Part shown: one piece after another, positions 5,633-10,247 of the stretch
Layout: each line of letters starts with the position of its first letter
How positions within the stretch are numbered: the first letter of the stretch is position 1
From: an uncultured Chitinophagaceae bacterium
GTDB lineage: Bacteria > Bacteroidota > Bacteroidia > Chitinophagales > Chitinophagaceae
Length of the DNA stretch: 10,247 nt
NCBI GenBank assembly: GCA_946885335.1
Contig: CAMPGG010000109.1
Location: 1-10,247 of the forward strand
Direction of reading: 5' to 3'
The notes under the pieces: generated by a model
What the model was told of the DNA's origin: nothing
Database searches by the model: none
What the model saw: only the letters and a program-made list of their open reading frames with translations
Made by a program: the position numbers and the translations under genes

Positions 5633-6787
5633 ATGGCGGAATTAATTCTTTCCATTAATAAAACCAACAGAACTTACCGTTTAGCTGTTAGTTGCCTTTT
5701 TTTCCTGCAGGGATTAAGTTTTGCAAGTTGGGCTTCACGCATTCCCAGTATTCAACAAGCCATTGGCTTGTCGGATGTTGCTCTTGGCATGGTGTTGTTC
5801 GCGTTACCTGTTGGTTCAATGATCAGTGTTCCTTTTTCCGGGTGGCTTGTTTCAAAATATGGCAGCCGCCGGGTTGCTGCCAATGCGCTGCTGTTTTATA
5901 GCCTTTTCCTCGTATTTATAGGGCTTGCCAATTCAGTTGCCCTACTCGTTGGCAGCCTGGTTCTCTTTGGTATGGTGGGCAATGTTTCAAATATTGCCAT
6001 CAATACACAAGCGGTTATTGTCGAATCCCGTTATAAAAAAAATATTATGGCTTCCCTGCATGGCTTATGGAGCCTGGCCGGATTTGTAGCTGCCTGGATC
6101 GGCAGTATGATGATTGGTGAAGAAATAATGCCAGTTAATCATTTTTTATTGATAGCGGCTACTATAACAGCTGCTCTTGCTTTAACCTACCGGTATTTAT
6201 TGCCTGATACCGATCAAAAAAGTACAAGCACCCGATTATTTATTAAACCTGATAAAACTTTAATGCGGTTGGGGATAATTGCTTTTTTCTGTATGATCTG
6301 CGAAGGAGCCATGTTTGACTGGAGTGGCATTTATTTTAAAAAAGTTGTTGCAGCCGATAAATCGTTTATTGGTATGGGTTATGCCGCTTTTATGTTGTCT
6401 ATGGCTACCGGCCGATTTATATCTGATTGGGCTGTTAATAAACTCGGTTTTCAAAAAACACTTTATCTCAGCGGATCGTTGATCGCTACCGGCCTTTTAA
6501 TAGCCATCATCTTTCCTTATTTGGTACCGGCCATAACAGGATTTTTAATAGTAGGATTTGGTGTATCTTCTGTCATACCATTGGTATATAGTCAATCAGG
6601 AAAAAACAGTCAATCACCCGGCATGGCACTCGCTGCTGTTTCCAGCATTGGATTTCTTGGCTTCCTGGCAGGACCTCCGTTGATTGGACTGGTTGCCGGA
6701 TTTTTAAACCTTCAATTTGCTTTTTTGTTGATAGCTTTCATTGGTATATTCATCGTTTTTCTTGCGCGGTCAACTAAAAATAAATAA
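5633..6787 (+). CDS. MFS transporter, YbjJ / fucose-permease-like (384 aa)
   Basis: An inner-membrane major facilitator superfamily carrier of about 12 transmembrane segments. The first segment contains LFFLQGLSFASWASRIPSI (22-40), closely resembling the 'GLLMASWATRTPAI' region of E. coli YbjJ as I recall it. The loop after TM2 has the MFS motif A-like GWLVSKYGSRR (70-80), and later segments keep QAVIVESRYKKNIMASLHGLWSLAGF and FLGFLAGPPLIGLV as in that subfamily. The length is normal for the group. It heads an operon with the glucosidase gene (21-bp gap) and is divergent from a LacI regulator, so its likely cargo is a sugar, oligosaccharide or glycoside that the glucosidase then cleaves. The actual substrate cannot be read from the sequence. 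The upstream spacer is purine-rich (AATTAAAAGTGTT) with no strong Shine-Dalgarno. Predicted expression is controlled from the 446-bp gap upstream. Confidence 0.9.
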   Translation: MAELILSINKTNRTYRLAVSCLFFLQGLSFASWASRIPSIQQAIGLSDVALGMVLFALPVGSMISVPFSGWLVSKYGSRRVAANALLFYSLFLVFIGLANSVALLVGSLVLFGMVGNVSNIAINTQAVIVESRYKKNIMASLHGLWSLAGFVAAWIGSMMIGEEIMPVNHFLLIAATITAALALTYRYLLPDTDQKSTSTRLFIKPDKTLMRLGIIAFFCMICEGAMFDWSGIYFKKVVAADKSFIGMGYAAFMLSMATGRFISDWAVNKLGFQKTLYLSGSLIATGLLIAIIFPYLVPAITGFLIVGFGVSSVIPLVYSQSGKNSQSPGMALAAVSSIGFLGFLAGPPLIGLVAGFLNLQFAFLLIAFIGIFIVFLARSTKNK

Positions 6788-6808
6788 ACAAAAATTCATT
6801 AAGGAAAC

Positions 6809-9433
6809 ATGTCTTCAAGTCCAGATAATACAAAAAATAACCCGACCCCTTTGTGGGGGCCCTACCTGAGTGAGCGCCAGTGGGGCACGGTGCGGGAAGA
6901 TTACAGCCTGGATGGAGATGCCTGGAAATACTTTCCATTTGAGCATGCACATTTCCGGGCGTATCAGTGGGGAGAAGATGGGCTGGCAGGTATATCAGAT
7001 CGTTTTCAAAATCTTTGTTTTTCATTGGCACTATGGAATGGAAAAGATGAAATACTCAAAGAACGCCTGTTTGGATTACACAATGGAGAAGGTAACCATG
7101 GAGAAGACGTTAAAGAATTATATTATTATCTTGATAATGTTCCTTCACATGCCTACATGGAATACTTGTACAAGTACCCGCAACAAAGTTTTCCTTATGA
7201 AAAATTGAAAGAGGAAAATCAAAAAAGAAGCAGGCTTGAACCGGAATATGAAATCCTTGATTCTGGTGTTTTTGACCATCACCGCTATTTCGATGTTAAC
7301 ATTGCCTATGCAAAAAAATCAACTGCTGACATTTGTATCAGAATCAATATTACCAACAGGTACCGCAGACCGGCAAATATTACTTTATTACCCACACTTT
7401 GGTTTTCCCGGCAAGCCATGCAAAATAATTTACACAATCAACCGGTCATTAATACAGAAAGTGTTGGTGTGGTAAAAGCATCTCATGAAAAATCTGGTGA
7501 TTATTATTTTTATTTCAATGAACCGGATCGATTACTCTTTACCAATAATGAAACCAATAATTTCAAATTAAAGGGTGAAAAAAATGATAGCCTTTATACC
7601 AAGGATTTGTTTCATGATATCATCATAAAAAATGAATACCCTGGTAATACGCCCATGCAAACAGGAACCAAATTTGCCTGTGTATACAACATAAAAATCG
7701 CAGCGGGCGAAACGAAAACAATTTATTGCCGCTTATCAGATAAAAAACTTGATCATGCTTTCGACCTGGATATAGCAGATATATTTGAGCATGAAAAAAA
7801 GAAAGCGGACGAATTTTACGAATCAATTCTTCCCAAAAAAGGCAATGAAAGTTTAAATAATATTTTAAGACAAGCCATTGCCGGCCTTTTATGGAACAAA
7901 CAATTTTATGCTTTTGATATTGAAACGTGGCTGAAGAAAAGTGATGGAATTACGCCTGTAACGCCTTCAAGATTACTTGGACGTAATCATGACTGGCATC
8001 ATCTAAGAAACAATGATGTAATCTCGATGCCGGATAAATGGGAATATCCCTGGTATGCAGCCTGGGATCTTGCATTTCAATGCATTGCCATGGCAGATGT
8101 AGATCCGGACTTTGCCAAAAAACAATTATTGCTGATCATGCAGGAATCATATATGAAACCGGATGGTCAGTTACCTGCCTATGAATGGAATTTCAGTGAT
8201 GTAAATCCTCCTGTTCATGCCTGGGCAGCGATGGAAGTATATAAAATTGAAAAAAATAAACATGGCAAGGGTGATATTATTTTTTTAAAAAAGATCTTTC
8301 AAAAACTGCTGATCAATTTCACGTGGTGGATTAACCGAAAAGACAAAAATGGAAATAATATTTTTGAAGGCGGTTTTCTTGGGTTAGATAATATTGGTGT
8401 TTTTAACCGGAGTTTTCATGGGGAGAATATGCACCTTGAACAGGCGGATGGCACTAGCTGGATGGGTGCATATGCACTGGATATGATGGATATGGCATTA
8501 GAAATTGCAGTGACGGATGAATCTTTTGAAGATATGGCCATCAAATTTTTTGAACATTTCATTTTGATTGCAGAAGCTTTAAATGAACATCACCTGTGGA
8601 ATAATGATGATAAATTTTTCTATGATGTACTTTCCATTCTTGGTTCAGAACCAATACAACTCAAGATAAAATCTATCGTAGGATTAACTTCCCTGTATGC
8701 CGTTTCTACAATCAACAAATCAACGCTTAACCAACTGCCAACATTCAAAAAAAGAATTACGGAATTTGAAGCATACCGAAAAAAGAATAATAAGTTTTGG
8801 CCCAATGAGGAAAGAGGTGACCAGGAAGAGATCCTTCTTTCCCTGATAAAAAAAGACAGGCTGGCATATTTGCTTGAACGATTACTGGATGAAAATGAAT
8901 TTTTATCACCCGGAGGAATCAGGGCCTTGTCCAAATACCACCTGGATCACCCCTATTCAGTTCATGTGCATGGAAGCGAACACACCATCAGTTATAATCC
9001 CGGCGATTCTACTTCAGAGATTTTTGGTGGAAATTCAAACTGGAGAGGTCCTGTTTGGATACCTATCAATTTTCTTATCATCGAATCATTAAAAAAATAT
9101 GGCAAATTTTATGGGGATACTTTTTTGATTGAATATCCAACGCGGTCAGGTAATCAAATCAATCTTTGCCAGGTGGCACAAGAACTGACCAAAAAAGTGA
9201 TTCATTTATTTGAAAAAGATGCTGATGGTAATAGAAGCATTTATGGACCATATAATTGGTTTTATCAATGGAAAGAAAATAAAGACCTCATTCTTTTCTA
9301 TGAATATTTTAATGGTGACACAGGAATGGGTTTGGGAGCCAGCCACCAAACCGGGTGGACTGCTTTGGTTGCGCAATTGATTTCGTCATATAAAAAAGAA
9401 TTGCCAGTAGAAGTCGTTTTGAAAGAAGCATAA
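6809..9433 (+). CDS. GH63 / MGH1-like glucosidase (874 aa)
   Basis: A large cytosolic glycoside hydrolase (no signal peptide or membrane helix) of the bacterial 'glucosidase' group related to GH63 and to yeast YMR196W. An N-terminal beta-rich domain (about 1-340, with HFRAYQWGEDGLAGISDRF and the family-typical LFGLHNGEGNHGEDVKELYYYLD) leads into an (alpha/alpha)6 barrel. Probable active-site landmarks are WEYPWYAAWDLAFQ (411-424), with Asp420 as candidate general acid, DGTSWMGAYALDM (547-559), NWRGPVW (744-750) and YEYFNGDTGMGLG (831-843), with Glu832 as candidate base, by analogy with GH63/GH37 enzymes. The start is supported by AAGGA (6801-6805) just before the ATG, a rare clear Shine-Dalgarno-like site here. 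The gene is co-transcribed with the MFS transporter. Expected chemistry is inverting release of glucose, or a related sugar, from an imported glycoside. Mannosylglycerate hydrolases are shorter relatives, so the substrate is open. Confidence 0.9.
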   Translation: MSSSPDNTKNNPTPLWGPYLSERQWGTVREDYSLDGDAWKYFPFEHAHFRAYQWGEDGLAGISDRFQNLCFSLALWNGKDEILKERLFGLHNGEGNHGEDVKELYYYLDNVPSHAYMEYLYKYPQQSFPYEKLKEENQKRSRLEPEYEILDSGVFDHHRYFDVNIAYAKKSTADICIRINITNRYRRPANITLLPTLWFSRQAMQNNLHNQPVINTESVGVVKASHEKSGDYYFYFNEPDRLLFTNNETNNFKLKGEKNDSLYTKDLFHDIIIKNEYPGNTPMQTGTKFACVYNIKIAAGETKTIYCRLSDKKLDHAFDLDIADIFEHEKKKADEFYESILPKKGNESLNNILRQAIAGLLWNKQFYAFDIETWLKKSDGITPVTPSRLLGRNHDWHHLRNNDVISMPDKWEYPWYAAWDLAFQCIAMADVDPDFAKKQLLLIMQESYMKPDGQLPAYEWNFSDVNPPVHAWAAMEVYKIEKNKHGKGDIIFLKKIFQKLLINFTWWINRKDKNGNNIFEGGFLGLDNIGVFNRSFHGENMHLEQADGTSWMGAYALDMMDMALEIAVTDESFEDMAIKFFEHFILIAEALNEHHLWNNDDKFFYDVLSILGSEPIQLKIKSIVGLTSLYAVSTINKSTLNQLPTFKKRITEFEAYRKKNNKFWPNEERGDQEEILLSLIKKDRLAYLLERLLDENEFLSPGGIRALSKYHLDHPYSVHVHGSEHTISYNPGDSTSEIFGGNSNWRGPVWIPINFLIIESLKKYGKFYGDTFLIEYPTRSGNQINLCQVAQELTKKVIHLFEKDADGNRSIYGPYNWFYQWKENKDLILFYEYFNGDTGMGLGASHQTGWTALVAQLISSYKKELPVEVVLKEA

Positions 9434-9483
9434 CAGTGATCGGCAAATTCAAGAAGATGAAACGAATGCTAATGAAAGGTAAA

Positions 9484-9551
9484 TAATACAAAATTTGGAT
9501 AACCTAAATAGAATGTGCATCTGTATTTATCGTGTGAGAATTTTTGTATTA
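9484..9551. repeat. 10-bp perfect inverted repeat between convergent genes
   Basis: TAATACAAAA (9484-9493) is mirrored by TTTTGTATTA (9542-9551) with 48 bases between. It lies between the glucosidase stop and the end of the reverse-strand small gene, where a shared terminator would be expected. The stem would be almost all A-T with a long loop, so it is not a classic terminator. No other clear terminator was found in 9434-9555. Confidence 0.3.
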
Positions 9552-9555
9552 GAAA

Positions 9556-9831
9556 TCAACTAAAATATTCTTCAGCATTTACATTTTGGTTCCAGGTTAA
9601 ACTTTTCATTTTGTCTATGCCCTTATTCGTAATACAAAACACGGGACGATCTAATTTTTTAACCAATAACATTTCTTCGGCAGCCAGGATATCCAGGTGT
9701 TCCTGGATAATCGAAGTATCATGAGGACTTTTTAAAATAATATCCCTGTAGGTGCAGGGAAAAGTTGTTGGATCGGCATCCTGCATAACAATTTTATAAA
9801 TTATTTGCAGTGTTTGGTAGAATGTTTCCAT
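9556..9831 (-). CDS. Small winged-helix-like protein (91 aa), possible regulator
   Basis: A complete ORF with start ATG at the complement of 9829-9831. The order of elements looks like a small winged helix: an N-terminal helix (METFYQTLQIIYKIVMQ), then YRDIILKSPHD and TSIIQEHLDILAAEEMLLVKKL, which could be the helix-turn-helix with its recognition helix. DRPVFCITNKGIDKMKSL follows, with the 'ITNKG' strand-turn typical of the wing in PadR/MarR-like proteins. This suggests a DNA-binding or protein-binding winged helix of unknown target. It has no effector domain. It is convergent with the glucosidase gene (122-bp gap) and is likely transcribed alone. Hypothetical proteins of this size and shape may occur in related genomes, but I cannot name the family. 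The fold assignment is by eye and tentative; that it is a real gene is more secure. Confidence 0.65.
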   Translation of the reverse strand: METFYQTLQIIYKIVMQDADPTTFPCTYRDIILKSPHDTSIIQEHLDILAAEEMLLVKKLDRPVFCITNKGIDKMKSLTWNQNVNAEEYFS

Positions 9832-10152
9832 TTTTAAACTAGTGGTGGCTGTTTGAATAGATACTTTAAATTAGTTAAATGCTGCTTTGAGTTATTCTAA
9901 AGTAATCCACAGAAAAATAACATACACCGCTGTTTACCACGGGTAATTGTCTTTTACATTTACTTAATTAATTTAATTAGCTGGATGGATAAGGTATGCT
10001 TGAAGTAATATGTTCAAACTGAAAACTTTATACATCAGTTTTTAAATATTAATTTACCTGTTGGCCATAAATCTGAATGTCCACAAAATATATTACGAAT
10101 CTCCCCACTTAAATTTTTGATAATACAATTAAATGCGATAAGTAAAATAAAA

Positions 10153-10184
10153 TTTGCGCAACCGATTAATTGCACATATATTTG
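10153..10184 (+). promoter_or_regulatory. Consensus Bacteroidota promoter, forward
   Basis: TTTG (10153-10156) and TATATTTG (10177-10184) match both consensus elements (TTTG and TAnnTTTG) exactly, with a 20-bp spacer. Transcription should start near 10190, leaving a leader of about 40 nt before the ATG at 10229. Confidence 0.65.
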
Positions 10185-10200
10185 CAACCGATTGGTTTCA
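10158..10200 (+). promoter_or_regulatory. Tandem GCAACCGATT motifs, candidate operators
   Basis: GCAACCGATT occurs at 10158-10167, inside the promoter spacer, and again at 10184-10193, over the predicted transcription start, 26 bp apart. The second copy is part of an 18-bp imperfect palindrome, TGCAACCGATTGGTTTCA (10183-10200), with 7 of 9 half-site positions matching. Both sites would block initiation if bound. A LacI-type repressor is a reasonable guess, but the sequence differs from the GTTTAAAC repeats at 5285 and 5474, so a different protein is implied. Confidence 0.5.
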
Positions 10201-10228
10201 CGTTAAAAAATACAATTCTTGAGAAGAG

Positions 10229-10247
10229 ATGTTTTCCAGGCTATTGC
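10229..10247 (+). CDS. Start of a gene leaving the window (partial)
   Basis: ATG at 10229 begins MFSRLL and continues off the edge. It is preceded by GAGAAGAG and lies about 40 nt downstream of a consensus promoter, so a real gene start is plausible. Six codons are too few to say what it encodes; an alternative start further on cannot be excluded. Confidence 0.35.

Larger units (their letters stand above)
9832..10228. other. AT-rich intergenic region of about 400 bp
   Basis: I see no credible protein gene on either strand. The left two-thirds shows only low-complexity A/T runs and a weak hairpin (AAACTGA 10016-10022 with TCAGTTT 10035-10041) too poor in G-C to call a terminator. The right end carries the promoter and motif repeats given separately. 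The spacing suggests a regulatory region for the gene entering at 10229. Confidence 0.6.

Noticed and set aside
8620..8934. 104-aa reverse ORF inside the glucosidase gene
   Set aside because: It is antisense to a well-supported glycoside hydrolase domain, with low-complexity Ser/Leu content typical of a shadow frame.
10016..10043. Hairpin AAACTGA / TCAGTTT followed by T residues as a terminator
   Set aside because: The stem has only two G-C pairs, the loop is 12 bases, and the T-run is very short before A residues; no gene ends just upstream.
1..10247. Mobile element, CRISPR array, defence system or tRNA/rRNA
   Set aside because: No transposase or integrase motifs, no regularly spaced repeats, no terminal repeats with target duplications and no cloverleaf-like sequences were seen; the genes look like ordinary chromosomal ones.

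Overview
The window looks like a piece of a Bacteroidota chromosome, most likely Chitinophagaceae or a close relative. The evidence is AT-rich DNA, weak or absent Shine-Dalgarno sequences, matches to the Bacteroidota promoter consensus (TTTG or TTG, 19-21 bp, then TAnnTTTG), and the style of several proteins, such as the LacI recognition helix, the MASE1 kinase and the CHRD-type lipoprotein. There are no rRNA, tRNA, CRISPR or insertion-sequence signatures. The placement is inference from these features and not a database match.

Left part (1-4110). A TPR-repeat protein runs in from the left edge. A small reverse-strand ORF fills the gap after it. Next is an exported lipoprotein of the CHRD / Cu,Zn-superoxide-dismutase-like class, closed by a strong intrinsic terminator. 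Convergent to it is an orphan sensor histidine kinase with an N-terminal MASE1 membrane domain. Divergent from the kinase is a 56-residue single-pass membrane protein.

Middle part (4144-9433). This is a compact carbohydrate-use module. A LacI-family regulator is divergent from a two-gene operon encoding a YbjJ/fucose-permease-like MFS transporter and, 21 bp later, an 874-residue cytosolic GH63/MGH1-like glucosidase. The natural reading is that the transporter imports an oligosaccharide or glycoside, the hydrolase cleaves it in the cytoplasm, and the LacI protein represses the pair until an inducer arrives. The 446-bp gap between regulator and operon is the most information-rich non-coding stretch. 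It has two near-identical 19-bp operator-like repeats 189 bp apart, a third partial copy near lacI, a consensus promoter overlapping the first repeat, and a perfect intrinsic terminator with no annotated gene in front of it. That arrangement predicts a short (about 90 nt) transcript or attenuated leader.

Right part (9434-10247). A small winged-helix-like protein lies on the reverse strand. About 400 bp of AT-rich DNA follows and ends in a textbook Bacteroidota promoter carrying two copies of GCAACCGATT. This promoter points at an ORF that begins at 10229 and leaves the window after six codons.
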